This document shows positions 13,001-21,660 of a stretch of DNA of 64,000 nucleotides, in pieces. Location: positions 10,246,032 through 10,310,031 of the forward strand of contig NC_054746.1 in assembly GCF_018143015.1 (NCBI RefSeq). Reading direction: 5' to 3'. The DNA comes from Lytechinus variegatus (taxonomy: Eukaryota; Echinodermata; Echinoidea; Temnopleuroida; Toxopneustidae). Positions within the stretch are counted from its first letter, which is position 1, and the number at the start of each line of letters is the position of its first letter. Made by a program: the position numbers and the translations under genes. The notes beneath the pieces were generated by a model. That model was not told the DNA's origin. It did not search any database and saw only the letters and a program-made list of their open reading frames with translations.

Positions 13001-16000
13001 TACATAATATATACAAGCTTTTAACAAAAGGTTTTAACGGACATCATGGTCATTCAAGGAGCAGGGATACGGTACCTTCTCGTTCACAATTTACAAAAAC
13101 TGACAGATCAGCCAAGGAATGGAGCCCCCCCCCCCTTCGATATTGGTTCGATATCATCTGAACATAGTCATCATATCTAGTGTCATGTTCGTTCCCTCTG
13201 CATTTTATAATAAGTAGATGTACCGGGATCAAGGTTCACACTACCAGACTTTGCACAATGACAATAAGTGTACATGCACTTGTTTATTAAGATAACAGTC
13301 AGCATTTCATTGTCTGTTTTATAAAATCTCGATTTGTAGGCCAACTAATCAGTAAAAAGAGGTATAAAGAGCTAACATCTAAAGTCTTTCAGGCAAAATT
13401 ATATGATCACTAGATTTTTCTTCAAAATTGAGAATCCTTTTTATGTTATAAATTCATTCGGTGTAGTCTGCGACTCGTATTAAAGTTTACACAACAAAAA
13501 CTCAGTACTCAGAGCACACCAAGAATTCCAATTCGAGGTAGGATTTTGTTAGTTAAACACACATGGGTGTTGTTATAACACCGTTGTTTGTTACTATTAC
13601 ACGGTTAGGTGTTATGTTCAAACTGATTGTAGGGTGACATTGTAACACATTAGGGTGCGGACCTCAAGGGAAACCCACTGGTGTCATCTTTAACACCCTT
13701 GATTTCAAGGTCTGCTTACCTCATCGGTGACGTCACGCTGCCCACACTGCCCACCACAGCAACCACCATCCTACAAAAAAAATCAATGTGATTTTTTTTT
13801 GGTTTGGTTTAGTTTGATTTACAGTAGATAAACACAATACAATAATGAAATAGAAATTATGAAAACGATAGGTTAATATATTTGGAATTTTTAACAAGGC
13901 GATGACAAGATGTATTGCTATAATTGGGGGACGACGCGTTCTAAATTACATAACGGTATAATAGAGTTACACATCCCTGACATCTTCTTTATCCTTTTTT
14001 CTTCCTCTATCCCTCCCCTCCCATTTTCACTGTCAGATTTAAAAAAAATATTGATGTGGTCGCCCCCACCTTTGCCCCCCAGAATGGCATCGCACCTGAT
14101 ACTTAAAACTTAAAATGCATGATTCATTGATATAACGATTTTCATGATCCTAGAGTTCCTTAGACCTTCTTTCATACCTTAGTGTAACGTAACATCAACA
14201 CAGTCGCTTTCCAAGTACAAACAAGTCTTGTGATAAAATCTCATAATTTAAACTTTCCGAGAAATCTTCTAGAAATAAACTTTCGCTAATCAATGAAAGA
14301 ACAGTTTAGTAAAAACCAATTTCGTGAATACTTCAATGCATTATTAAAGCTTGTGTTTAAATATGTCAGTTATTGATATGGATCTTTTTTTTCATTCTGC
14401 ATACCTTGAGCAATTGATAAAAAATAGAATGTAAATAACTGCCCTTTTTCGTTCATCATAAATCACTTGTCAAGAATTTCTTCCCTGTTAAGGCTGTTAT
14501 CAAGTCAGAAAACCCCCATCATCACCTTAGCAAATGACTTGTACCCTTCGAGGATTGGTCTATAACCAGTACACCTGCATAGGTTTCCTCCAAGCGCTGC
14601 TTGAATCTCTTCCATAGAAGGATGAGGATTATTTCTTAGGAGTGTGTACATCGACATCACCATCCCTGGAGTGCAGAAACCACATTGAGTACCATGGGCC
14701 AGGGCAATCCGTTCCTTGTCATAAAAATATGAAATAAAACTCGATTCAATTCATTCATTTAATACTTTCATTAAAAACAAACAAATATGAAGACATAATA
14801 ACATAGACAATATATAATGAAAATATTTATGACACTAACTGTAAGAAAAACGATACAAAAAAAACAAGAAAGAAAAATTACTTTACTCGGATAGAAATGA
14901 AAGTATAAGGAGTGGCAGAAAGGCTGAGCCTTTTATAAAAGCCAAGCTCCAAACGTGATAATTAGCCAAATTATGTATTGCCGATTTAAACAAACGATAA
15001 AATCTAAATGGTACGTGCAAATATGCAATCATCAACATCTATTTTAAAAAATTGGACAGACAAACACAAACACACCCACACACCACACACACATCTTATT
15101 GAGTACAAATTATTGCACCTGTGAATAGTTTTGAAGTAAATAGAATTTCATTTTCCATTGAAACTATTTAATGATGGGCTTAATCTTATTTTATTCTAAA
15201 ACCAAATAACTTCTGAAAATGTCCATGTCGAAGAATGAATAAGTATGAAAACTTAACGGTAGATGAAAACGGTGTATTCTTATGTGGGCATGATGTATGT
15301 TTGGTCTTGAAAAGAAGCACCAAAACTCGACGTTTCGACAAGTATACGTTCCTGAAGACGGCAAGAATACACTGTAAATACTTAAACTAAAGAGGTGTCA
15401 ACAATGTCCATTTATCTCCACACTGTTAACTTTAAGCAATTTAACAGTTTTTAAAGCACATCTTCACATACTCCACTGTCTGAACACACTGTGAACACTC
15501 CCACTGTAGAGATGTCAACAATGTGAAATCATCTACACACTCTTAAATGTGAGCATTTTAAAAGTGGGGAACACATTTACACATTCCACTATATGTGAAC
15601 ACACCCACTGTAGAGATGTCAACAATGTAAAATCATCTCCACACTTAAAAGTGGAGAGCTCATTTACACGTTCCATTATCTGAACAAACTGTGAACACTA
15701 CCGCTGTTACAGTCAACAATGTGAAATTATCGACACGTTTAATGTGAGCATTTCGCACTGACAATGTGAACACATTGTAAACACTATATGAACGCACTGT
15801 GAACAAAATGTGAACACACTGTGAACGCACTGTGGAAAAAATGTGAACACACTGAGAACGCACTGTGGAAAAATGTGAACACACTGTGAACACTTTGTTA
15901 ACAATTTCCAGCAAGAATGTGTGGCAGCGGTGGGATGGTTATAAAATAAAATGAATATGACAATTCTGCTTACCTGTACCGGGTGTAACTTTTTCTTTGT

Positions 16001-18718
16001 GCTCCCTATACCTTCTACGGTTGTGACGGCTGCGCCATGGACTGAACAAACAGGGGCAAGACAAGCATTCACTGCACGATGGCTACACAGGTTGAGATCG
16101 AAGAGGTTTTGTGATGATTAGAATTAGTGTGTCAAGAATTCAAAACTGTTCCGTACGACTTTACTACGGGTTGATATTTTTTTTGTTTTTTCTAATTTTA
16201 ATCTCACTGCAAAATTGCAGGGCATGTGCATACATTAGATCTGAACGCACGATCCCTCTAAATGTATTTAAAAAGTATTAAAGTAAGTTATTGCTTAAGT
16301 GTTAAGTTAGAGATCACTCCCGATATGATATATTCATCCTCACTTTTAACATTTGCCTAACTTTATATTCTAATTTCCATTTTGATTACCATTATTATTT
16401 TATATAGGCCTATATATTTTATTTTTTTCTGAAGAAAACAAAGAAAACGACAAGCATCATCAATCAATGTAAATGTCACGACAAAAACAATAATAAAAAC
16501 AAAACAATAACATAACAAAAACCATAAAAACATAAAATCATGATATACATCCTTACCACCACAAATATCATCATGTGACACCGTGAAGCATATTATTGTC
16601 AGCACAAATTGACATAAAAAGGATACAAAATTTTGTTCAAGTTTGAATCATAATTGGAGACCATCACCGTACATGCCCCGCATCCTCCTTCAGAACAGCC
16701 GGACTTTGTGCCTGTTAGACCCACTGAATTCATGTTTGTTTATAGTAAGGAAATCTGAAAACTTACGTCATTTTCTATTTGAAAATCATTTTTTGTAATG
16801 TAGGAAAAAGAGAATGATGTCAAATCAACTTTTTATATTCATCAAAATTTAAAATGAAATTCGATCTACTTGTGCAAGCTTTTGAACACGTTTGGCATTC
16901 ATAAAGTGGCATTTGGCGCAGAGCCGTAATTATCTTATTTGACAAACGGATTCGATAGAATATATTCCACGTTTACTTTTCATTTTTATATTTTGTTCAT
17001 TTTCTCCATCGCACCTATTCTTATTTCAAGTCTATTGCTATTATTTTCCCTGATAAAAAAAAACATGCAAACATATTTTTAAGCTTGTATAAGAGGAATT
17101 TCATCATCAATTTTTAATATCTCGAAAAGAGATGCCCCCTCTGGTCCATGAGGCAGTACCGGCGTCGTGTCATCATCTTCTTCAGAACCTAACCGGTCCC
17201 GATAACCGGTGCGTGGATTTGAACAAAATTGGTAAGAATGATATTAGGAACATGTGTAACATATACGAACTTTCCTCAAGGTGTCCCATAATAATACTTG
17301 GTAAATTAATACATATAAACTATGAATATTAATGGCCTTATTAAGTGTTCGAATTTATGTTAGACTTTTTCCAGTTACGAGAAAATACGAAACTGGCTTC
17401 TTTACACTTTTATGTTGCTAATCATTTTATTGTTTGGTTTGGTGAAGGATACACTTGGTTCTTAGGTAAGTGAGCAATGGCATTTCTGGATCAGGGTCAT
17501 GCTCTTCAACCTGAAATTGAAAAGATAATAAGAGTCGTTATAAACACCCGTAATATGATTGTGAAGAAACTAATCAATCACCAGTGATTGAGAATGCTCT
17601 TTTTAGTCATCGTAGTCGATCGTACGAGATCGTTATTTTCTAAATAGAAATGTTGGATAGGGTATGCCGAATATATTTTAAAATCATATTAATAAACATA
17701 TGGGTAATGCACATTAAACCCCGCGTTGCCTATACAGGGAAGGCGCCAGAATATTCTGTGAGGTGGCGACGTGGGGCGGTGAGGGAGACAGCTTCATCAT
17801 CATCATCCGTTAAAGTACAGTCCACCAGATTGGTGTATCATCGTACTTGTAGAAATGTGCAGGAGTATATGTACAGTGGAAGATCTATTCTATGTACGTG
17901 CGGTAAAAAAGCGCGCAGTCTTAGCGCAATTGGATTTTCTGCACCTCGGCCTTGAAGCTGGTTACTGAAGTGCAGTTAACTGTAATGACCGGGAGAACAT
18001 TCCACAGTCTAATGGCATCAGGAATAAAGTTTTCTGGTAACATTGCGAGCATGTGGGACGTGTAGCGTCATCTGATGACCACGAAGCTTAATAGTGAAGT
18101 CATTTTTTTTTCAAGTTGAATGGTAAAGATTAGTTTCAGGGCCCAGACCTATATAACTCTACTCTTCACCCCCTCCCATTTCTTTAATTTTCGTTCCTTT
18201 ATTTTGTACATAAAAAAATATGTCATGGGCATACCCCCCCCCCCCACCCCTGTTGATCCGCCCCATTATTCAGAAAATGGAATAGGGTAATCCTTACTAG
18301 CCTGGAGATGATAAAATTCTGTACTTAATGGAATAATTGCTTCCAGAGCAGATTTACTGCTTTGACGTTTGTTTTGGTAGAACACTTCAGATTAAAAAAA
18401 ATCCAAGTCAGTTATAGTGTACACGGGAATGTACCCCCTTGATGTATTTTTCAATGTCTCATTTCATCAACAAGTTAGATATATAGCCTAATTTGAATTT
18501 AAATATCCGAGTTAAAAAGAAGATATTCAATTTTTCCTTCCAGAGTATACAGTGTATGTCAAATAAGGTGCACATACATGGCATAAGAACACGAGTGCGC
18601 ACCTTTTATACTACAATAGCCTACGTCTAATAATACAAAGTTAAAACTAAACACACTCATGACTTACCCTTTTCCCGTTGCAATAAAATATCAGTGGATC
18701 ACCATTAGGCCGTGCCAT
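21..18718 (-). CDS. XDH: Xanthine dehydrogenase/oxidase, 5' 21 coding exons (3' part outside window)
   Basis: Molybdo-flavoenzyme oxidising hypoxanthine to xanthine and xanthine to urate, normally a cytosolic homodimer. Twenty-one exons with GT/AG borders join in phase into about 817 residues (the family has about 1,330). Seen in order: first 2Fe-2S cluster cysteines C46, C51, C54, C76; second cluster C116, C119, C151, C153; FAD-domain motifs IGGNTEIG (about 254-261), RWFAG (331-335) and [15 protein letters not shown] (345-359); the XDH-type RREDD (423-427); linker; and the molybdopterin-domain motif GGGFGGK in the last exon. Every cluster cysteine sits three positions beyond its mammalian counterpart. 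[13 protein letters not shown] and FFTGYRK favour XDH over aldehyde oxidase, but orthology needs a tree. Start: the ATG at 18,718 opens [17 protein letters not shown], the expected N terminus. The substrate-site residues lie in missing exons. Confidence 0.93.
609..830 (-). CDS. XDH: XDH coding exon 20
   Basis: Seventy-four codons including [40 protein letters not shown] and [12 protein letters not shown]. The G.QEHFY.ET and STQNP-like motifs are hallmarks of the molybdopterin domain. TTGCAG acceptor, GTACGT donor. Confidence 0.95.
1153..1227 (-). pseudogene. tRNA-like relic (tRNA pseudogene or SINE head)
   Basis: Seventy-five bases with a 7-bp acceptor stem (GGTGCCG with TGGCACC, one G-U), a D-arm of the type TGGCCGAGTGGTC and a T-arm centred on GGTTTGATCC. 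The anticodon-arm segment CCTGGCTATACATAAAA cannot pair and the T-stem is shifted by one, so it is not a working tRNA. It lies in XDH intron 19. Confidence 0.5.
1265..1484. mobile_element. Small hAT-like non-autonomous element in XDH intron 19
   Basis: Ends CATGGGCGGGAATCTC and, inverted, CATGGGCAGAAATCCC; flanked by GCTATTAA (1,257-1,264) and GCTATTAG (1,485-1,492), an 8-bp target-site duplication with one mismatch, as made by hAT transposases. Carries the motif TTGACAAGC followed by an A-run shared with other elements here. Confidence 0.6.
1578..1697 (-). CDS. XDH: XDH coding exon 19
   Basis: Forty codons starting [20 protein letters not shown] and ending AVITIE; corresponds to family V...GQ.IGA.VADT...AQ.AA..V...Y..L.A.ITIE. 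CTTCAG acceptor, GTACGT donor, phase 0 both ends. Confidence 0.94.
1900..3110 (-). mobile_element. Tx1/L1-like LINE 3' fragment in XDH intron 18
   Basis: On the minus strand a decayed open frame at 2,014-2,394 begins near [20 protein letters not shown] and continues [17 protein letters not shown], the zf-RVT C-terminal motif of Tx1/L1-type LINEs. Further upstream, translation of about 3,100-2,640 gives [20 protein letters not shown] and [16 protein letters not shown], the region just after the reverse transcriptase, with stops. A dead, 5'-truncated copy in the same orientation as XDH. Confidence 0.7.
3256..3382 (-). CDS. XDH: XDH coding exon 18
   Basis: Encodes [40 protein letters not shown] and KE. 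S.DPS.AL...GV..F..A.DVPG.N is conserved. TACAG acceptor, GTAATT donor, phase 0 out. Confidence 0.94.
3759..3976 (-). mobile_element. SINE copy 1 with LINE-type 3' tail (5' truncated)
   Basis: Minus-strand SINE body (motifs TTTCTTGCTGAAGG, CACCTGGGTCGAGTGCAGCA on the plus strand) ending in a tail that reads GGCACTATTTCTAGATAG-like sequence, i.e. the 47-bp tail also found after the LINE at 21,566-21,612, followed by ATT repeats. The 5' end abuts a TA repeat at 3,978-4,029. Confidence 0.65.
3978..4030. repeat. TA microsatellite
   Basis: About 50 bp of TA dinucleotides in XDH intron 17, next to a SINE. Confidence 0.9.
4334..4385 (-). CDS. XDH: XDH coding exon 17
   Basis: Short 52-nt exon encoding [17 protein letters not shown]. 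The family has GEL..ALV.S..AHAKI at this point. The phases (1 in, 2 out) join exons 16 and 18 exactly, which supports this small exon. Confidence 0.87.
5154..5271 (-). CDS. XDH: XDH coding exon 16 (start of molybdopterin domain)
   Basis: Encodes [20 protein letters not shown] and then [28 protein letters not shown] is diagnostic of the molybdopterin domain start. The acceptor CTTTAG lies directly beside the ATT-repeat tail of a minus-strand SINE (see findings). Donor GTAAAA, phase 1. Confidence 0.93.
5278..5564 (-). mobile_element. tRNA-derived SINE copy 2, adjoining XDH exon 16
   Basis: Reading minus: head GCGCTCTTCGTGGTGTAGTG (box A) and GGGTTCGAATC (box B), the body shared with the copies at 3,759, 21,660, 31,871 and 56,540, then a tail containing GAAGTGGCTAGCCTGAG and ATT repeats that stop 5-7 bases before the exon 16 acceptor. 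It appears full length, with Pol III-type head and A/T-rich tail. Confidence 0.75.
5930..6650 (-). repeat. Tandem array of XDH exon 15 copies, unit about 155-161 bp
   Basis: Donor-like motifs GTAAGT or its variants follow CTTCCAG or TTCAAG at 6,066, 6,224, 6,379 and 6,540, with spacings 158, 155 and about 161 bp. Each unit holds exon-like sequence plus about 70 bp of intron (for example AGAAATGNATGGTA and TTAATGGAGTGAC). A fifth partial unit is at about 5,940-6,040. The copies ending at 6,067 and 6,225 are frameshifted or contain stops; the copy at 6,380-6,466 is in phase apart from an initial TAA; 6,541-6,633 is intact. Confidence 0.8.
6541..6633 (-). CDS. XDH: XDH coding exon 15 (linker), the intact copy of a tandem exon array
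   Basis: Thirty-one codons beginning [20 protein letters not shown] and ending VQFFK, aligned to the variable linker between FAD and molybdopterin domains. TATAG acceptor, GTTAGT donor, phase 0. It is the most upstream of four to five tandem copies and the only one that is open and in phase. Confidence 0.85.
7135..7300 (-). CDS. XDH: XDH coding exon 14 (FAD domain C-terminal end)
   Basis: Encodes [20 protein letters not shown], then [20 protein letters not shown] and [20 protein letters not shown].....L...FFFKFY is the conserved end of the FAD domain. TCAAG acceptor, GTGAGT donor, phase 0. Confidence 0.94.
7784..7968 (-). CDS. XDH: XDH coding exon 13 (FAD domain)
   Basis: Encodes [20 protein letters not shown] and onward through [26 protein letters not shown] is the XDH-type NAD-side loop. 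The middle of the exon (VNAGLRV) also resembles aldehyde oxidases, as expected of an early-diverging paralogue. CCAAG acceptor, GTTAGT donor, ends phase 2. Confidence 0.93.
8525..9691. mobile_element. Mariner-type fold-back element in XDH intron 12
   Basis: Ends TAGTGCGTCCCAGAAAAAA and, inverted, CAGCGCGTCCAAGAAAAAAG, flanked by TA (8,523-8,524; 9,692-9,693). The inverted similarity runs on for several hundred bases per arm (for example GCAGACATGACTGATTTAGA against GCACGCATGACTGAGTTAGA), so the element is largely a long palindrome. No transposase frame seen. The TA target and GTCCCAGAAAAAA ends are typical of Tc1/mariner. Confidence 0.7.
9948..10054 (-). CDS. XDH: XDH coding exon 12 (FAD domain)
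   Basis: Encodes [20 protein letters not shown] and ends IPFTTE; FF.GYRK is strongly conserved in the FAD domain. TTTCAG acceptor, GTATGC donor, ends phase 0. Confidence 0.92.
10405..10504 (-). CDS. XDH: XDH coding exon 11 (FAD domain)
   Basis: Encodes [20 protein letters not shown] and onwards; the [13 protein letters not shown] block is an FAD-site signature of XDH (aldehyde oxidases usually differ in the ASPIS part). TTTCAG acceptor, donor GTAGAA, phase 1 out. Confidence 0.93.
10555..10640. repeat. Degenerate GAT/GATGAA microsatellite
   Basis: Imperfect GATGATGAAAATGATGAAG type repeat in XDH intron 10/11 region; continues more weakly to about 10,745 as GTGATGATG and TGGTGGTGG. Confidence 0.8.
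11073..11149 (-). CDS. XDH: XDH coding exon 10 (FAD domain)
   Basis: Encodes [18 protein letters not shown] and RQIRDVA. The W-F pair near the flavin (residues 332-333) is kept as in XDH. CCTAG acceptor and GTAAGT donor, ends phase 0. Confidence 0.92.
11619..11786 (-). CDS. XDH: XDH coding exon 9 (FAD domain)
   Basis: Encodes [20 protein letters not shown] and continues to ITSEQ; the family has GIEMKFKN..P.....I.EL. TCGGAG acceptor and GTAAGT donor; phase 1 in, phase 1 out. Confidence 0.92.
12101..12245 (-). CDS. XDH: XDH coding exon 8 (FAD domain)
   Basis: Encodes [20 protein letters not shown] and later KLIGGNTEI, the FAD-binding loop. The 3' border is not certain: an acceptor ATAAAG at 12,246 keeps phase 0 with exon 7, while a stronger-looking CTACAG 10 bases inside would break the frame, so I chose the former. 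Donor GTAATA, phase 1. Confidence 0.85.
12689..12769 (-). CDS. XDH: XDH coding exon 7
   Basis: Twenty-seven codons beginning [19 protein letters not shown] and ending IFPPELL, the conserved entry to the FAD domain (family DPTQEPIFPPELL). TTTACAG acceptor, GTATTT donor, phase 0. Confidence 0.9.
13720..13770 (-). CDS. XDH: XDH coding exon 6
   Basis: Seventeen codons, [17 protein letters not shown]: the short cysteine/glycine-rich linker between the Fe-S and FAD domains (family FAKDGGCCGG). GTAG acceptor and GTAAGC donor, phase 0 at both ends. Confidence 0.85.
14526..14714 (-). CDS. XDH: XDH coding exon 5 (second 2Fe-2S cluster)
   Basis: Sixty-three codons with [19 protein letters not shown] and [16 protein letters not shown], giving ligands C116, C119, C151 and C153 of the helical 2Fe-2S domain. 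ACAAG acceptor, GTGATG donor, phase 0 at both ends. Confidence 0.95.
15310..15370 (-). mobile_element. Penelope-type terminal-repeat relic
   Basis: Minus strand carries CTTGTCGAAACGTCGAG followed by TTTTGGTGCTTCTTTTCAAG, similar to the better copy at 56,270-56,365. The adjacent CTGAAGACGGC lies in the opposite orientation to that copy. Interpreted as a decayed remnant in XDH intron 4. Confidence 0.35.
15440..15905. repeat. CACTGTGAACAC minisatellite in XDH intron 4
   Basis: Many variants of ACACTGTGAACAC and CACTGTAGAGATGTCAACAA; two layers are visible, an inner 12-13-bp step and an outer unit of roughly 110 bp (GTAGAGATGTCAACAATG at about 15,505 and 15,611, and a variant at 15,707). Ends about 70 bp from XDH exon 4. 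Confidence 0.8.
15974..16082 (-). CDS. XDH: XDH coding exon 4
   Basis: Encodes [34 protein letters not shown]76 is the fourth ligand of the first cluster; the TTVEGIGS strand is highly conserved in the family. GTGTAG acceptor, GTAAGC donor, ends phase 0. Confidence 0.93.
16627..16723 (-). CDS. XDH: XDH coding exon 3 (first 2Fe-2S cluster)
   Basis: Encodes [20 protein letters not shown] and following residues, with C46, C51 and C54 of the plant-ferredoxin-type cluster. The family usually has CGEGGC; here serine replaces the glycine after C46, while the cysteines are intact. TTCAG acceptor, GTATCC donor, ends phase 2. Confidence 0.92.
17453..17510 (-). CDS. XDH: XDH coding exon 2
   Basis: Encodes [19 protein letters not shown] plus one base. 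TTTCAG acceptor and GTATCC donor. It corresponds to the family segment just before the LGLxGTKxGC loop and joins exon 3 in phase 1 to make the conserved leucine. Confidence 0.85.
17790..18110 (-). mobile_element. LINE (CR1/jockey-like) C-terminal fragment in XDH intron 1
   Basis: Minus-strand translation of about 18,060-17,940 gives [20 protein letters not shown] then [15 protein letters not shown] and a stop. F.P..I..WN.LP....TS...FK is the common C terminus of non-LTR reverse transcriptase proteins. A 3' tail ending in GATGATGATGA follows. Confidence 0.65.
18668..18718 (-). CDS. XDH: XDH coding exon 1
   Basis: Seventeen codons, [17 protein letters not shown], then donor GTAAGT (phase 0). 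This matches the start of the N-terminal 2Fe-2S domain. A minimal ATG-AAA-TAA upstream reading frame lies just before the start codon; whether it is transcribed is unknown. Confidence 0.85.
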
Positions 18719-20560
18719 GTTTATTTCATGGGTGAAGTGTCTTTCGTTGATTGGACTGCTTTAAAAATCAATTAGATGGGTGTTGGATTGACTGATTTAA
18801 ATGACACCTTGAGACACTGGTCAGCGATGATGGCTATTATTTGTTGTGTGAATCCACATCTACACGCACACCCTCACACACCCACACAACAAGCCAAACG
18901 CAGGCACACAAACAAATGAGAGGTTTGCAGTTAATGACACCTAAAGGATATAAAAAAAGGAAACAATCCGAAAAGGTAGGGTATACTACGGATATAGACA
19001 ATGACCTTTCAACATGGCTCGATTTTGTGCGACCTACAAAGCCGCCCTAGTGTATGCTTAACATTCATTTTTTTTCGGGGTCTAAACTTCTTATGAAAGC
19101 AAACTTTAAAGTGCATGTGAAGTATCCCCTGACTTGTATTTCATATTTTGTTTTGTGTTTTATCATGTTTGAAATTGGGTACAAAGCTTGCTCTACTGTA
19201 AATAATGAACAATCTATCCCTGGATCTTGAGGATTAATGATTGATCATGGTTCCATGATTGTAATTGTTCCCAATTTAAAAGTCAAATGTGATGTATATT
19301 TGCATAGCTTTATATGATGCGACCCAAGTAAATTTGCAGGGCAAAACCTCTTTTTAGAATTCTTAATGGCACTAGAGCAACCCCCACTGCCCCCCCCCCC
19401 CCTTAGTGTGAAGTCAGTGCCCTGAGAATGATTATTAGATAGGGACTGCGTTTGTTAAAAGGCAAAATGAAAAAAAAACTCCAAAATGAGGGGGAGTTTG
19501 TTAAGAAAAATTTAACAAGCAAAAAAAAAATACATATTCAGAAAAAAAATGACAAGCAAAGAAGGGAAAAAAAGTTATTGCTCTCAATATAACAGAGATT
19601 GGGGTGAAATCTTGACATTGTAGCATACCAACCTAATTTCCGGGGGGGGGGGGTGCCTACAGTGTTACATAAGCAGCAACCCAAGAAAAATCTTGAGGGT
19701 GCTTTAGCATCCCCAGCACCCCTGCATGCTTCCCAGTGCCATGTGTGAAATGCTCATGGCATTGATACTATTATTCCACAGGTCTTCTCTGTATTTTCCT
19801 TCGATGTTGATACCTCAACTTTTTACTCGGCCATTTCATTGACAGGAAATGACAAACAGATAACTGATAATTGACATAAAAGATATAAACTTTAGATCTG
19901 AGCAGCCTATCTGGGCCATATCATGACCTTCACATTGATACAGTATTCCAGTAAATATGGGGAGCATTTCACAAAACAAAGTCAGTCATTTGCACTGACA
20001 ACTGTTAAAAGCTACTGAAATCCTTGCATCATACTGGCTCAGAATAAATTAGTCTGTGAAAATGACTGACTGGTTGCTTCATGAAGGACTCCTCAGGTCT
20101 CAGTATTAAACGGGCACATTGTGTCAATGGGCTAAACGCATAAAAAGGAGTATTTTTCCCCCTAGCCTTTTGCTACTTTATGTTATCCTATTGCTTAAGC
20201 AGCATTCATCGAAATAGGCAAATGCTTTAAAGATTTTGTTTTTGTTATATAGGGTTTTATGTCACACAAGCCTTAGATTGACTTCGCACCAGCGATACTA
20301 TTATCAAAACCTGAAACAAATGTTAGCTTGATGCAAGAAAATGGTAAAACTGAAGCAAAATGCTTTATCCTTGGCATCTGTTTGTCCCCGACAGTCACTT
20401 GTATTGAGTCAGCTTTTGCTTTGAGTATCAACAATACACTCTAAAATCGCAAATTTCTATTGCATTGGAATAAATCAAGATGGACTGTAGCTAGAGACCA
20501 ATTGAATTTTGATTTAAATTGAATCCTAAAAATCGTTTCTTCTAATCTCAAAGATTTAAT
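18719..20560. other. Intergenic stretch upstream of XDH; presumptive promoter not identifiable
   Basis: No gene recognised. Contains a CA-rich stretch (about 18,858-18,912), G- and C-homopolymers (19,389-19,402; 19,640-19,650), TTAACAAGCAAAAAA-type repeat material (19,440-19,570) and a MITE (19,958-20,093). I see no clear TATA box or other promoter element before XDH. Confidence 0.5.
19958..20093. mobile_element. MITE with GGGGAGCATTTCA ends
   Basis: Starts GGGGAGCATTTCACAAAAC and ends GCTTCATGAAGGACTCCT, imperfectly inverted, with the core TACTGAAATCCTTGCATC also seen at 31,593-31,740, 31,768-32,152 and, in part, 24,620 and 25,441. Confidence 0.55.
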
Positions 20561-20587
20561 TCAAATCCTTCGAGATTTAAAAACAAA

Positions 20588-21612
20588 TTGTTAGGATTCA
20601 AACTAAATCCTGAGTCTGAATCAAACATCTCTCTTTTATCCCTTCATAAACATGGCATAGACATTCATATGTATGCGGATGATACACAGTTGTATGTGTC
20701 ATTTGATCCAACTGACCCTGCTAGTGAGTTGTCTGCCAGGCTTCGTTTACAAAATACAATAGATGATATGCGGTCATGGATGATAAAGAATAAGTTGAAA
20801 TTAAATGAAAGTAAAACAGACTTGTTGATTATTAGTTCTAAATCACAAAGTCATTTGATTAAGGACCGGACTATACAGGTTGGGGACTCCTTGATTAAAG
20901 CCTTGTCATCAGTTCGAAATCTCGGTGTCGTATTTGACGAACATATGTCTATGGATGCACAAGTAAAGAAAATATGTCAATCAGTATACTATAATATTCA
21001 TAATGTTAACAGCATGAGGAAAGTCCTTGACCATAAGTCTGCTGCTATGCTTATACACTCATTTGTACTATCTCGATTAGATGTTGGAAATGCTCTTCTT
21101 TTTAATATAACCTCAAGTAATGTTAATAAACTTCAGTATGCTCAGAATACAGCTGCCAGGGTTTTAACTGGTACATCAAAATATCAACACATCTCACCAA
21201 TTCTCCAAAAGTTACATTGGTTGCCAATCCGGAAGCGTATAGAATTTAAAATACTTCTTCTCACTTGGAAAGTGTGTAATGGTTTGGCACCAAAATATCT
21301 ACAAGAGCTTGTCACGCCTTATGCACCAGCTAGAAGCCTGAGATCATCACACCAGCAACTTCTTAAGACTCCCAAGACACGTGTTGCATATGGTGCACGA
21401 GCTTTCTCTGCCTCAGCACCTTCTCTCTGGAATAATTTGCCATTAAATTTAAGAATTATACAATCACTGGAGACCTTTAAATCAAAACTGAAATCTTATC
21501 TTTTCTAACAGAATTAGTTATTGGCACTTTGACACTCATCCAAACTTTCTCTTTCTTTTCTTGTGCGCCTCGGAATAGAATATTTCTAGATAGATGGCGC
21601 TATATAAATGCC
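20588..21612 (+). mobile_element. CR1/L2-like LINE, 5' truncated: C-terminal part of reverse transcriptase plus 3' tail
   Basis: An open frame of 306 codons (20,588-21,508) carries the RT catalytic YADD (residues 29-32), LNESKTDLLIISSKSQ, and the C-terminal block HWLPIRKRIEFKILLLTWK..GLAPKYL, then FSASAPSLWNNLPLNLR. These are typical of CR1/L2-group non-LTR retrotransposons; the endonuclease and the front of the RT are missing. The frame has no stops, so the insertion is fairly young. A tail starting CGCCTCGGAATAGAATATTT (21,566-21,612) and ATT repeats follow. The first ATG is not a natural start. Confidence 0.88.
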
Positions 21613-21643
<31 letters not shown>

Positions 21644-21660
21644 ATAATAATAATTATAAT
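21613..21660. repeat. ATT/TAA microsatellite (LINE and SINE tails fused)
   Basis: ATT repeats switch to ATAATA repeats at about 21,641: the tail of the plus-strand LINE meets the tail of a minus-strand SINE. Confidence 0.85.

Noticed and set aside
15660..16072. Open frame extending XDH exon 4 into repeated VHTVFT-like peptide
   Set aside because: The extension is translated minisatellite; the exon has a clear GTAAGC donor at 15,973.
19330..19745. A further hAT element bounded by ATGGCACTAGAGCAA and inverted ATGGCACTGGGAAGC
   Set aside because: Ends only partly alike and no convincing 8-bp duplication; left as repeat material.
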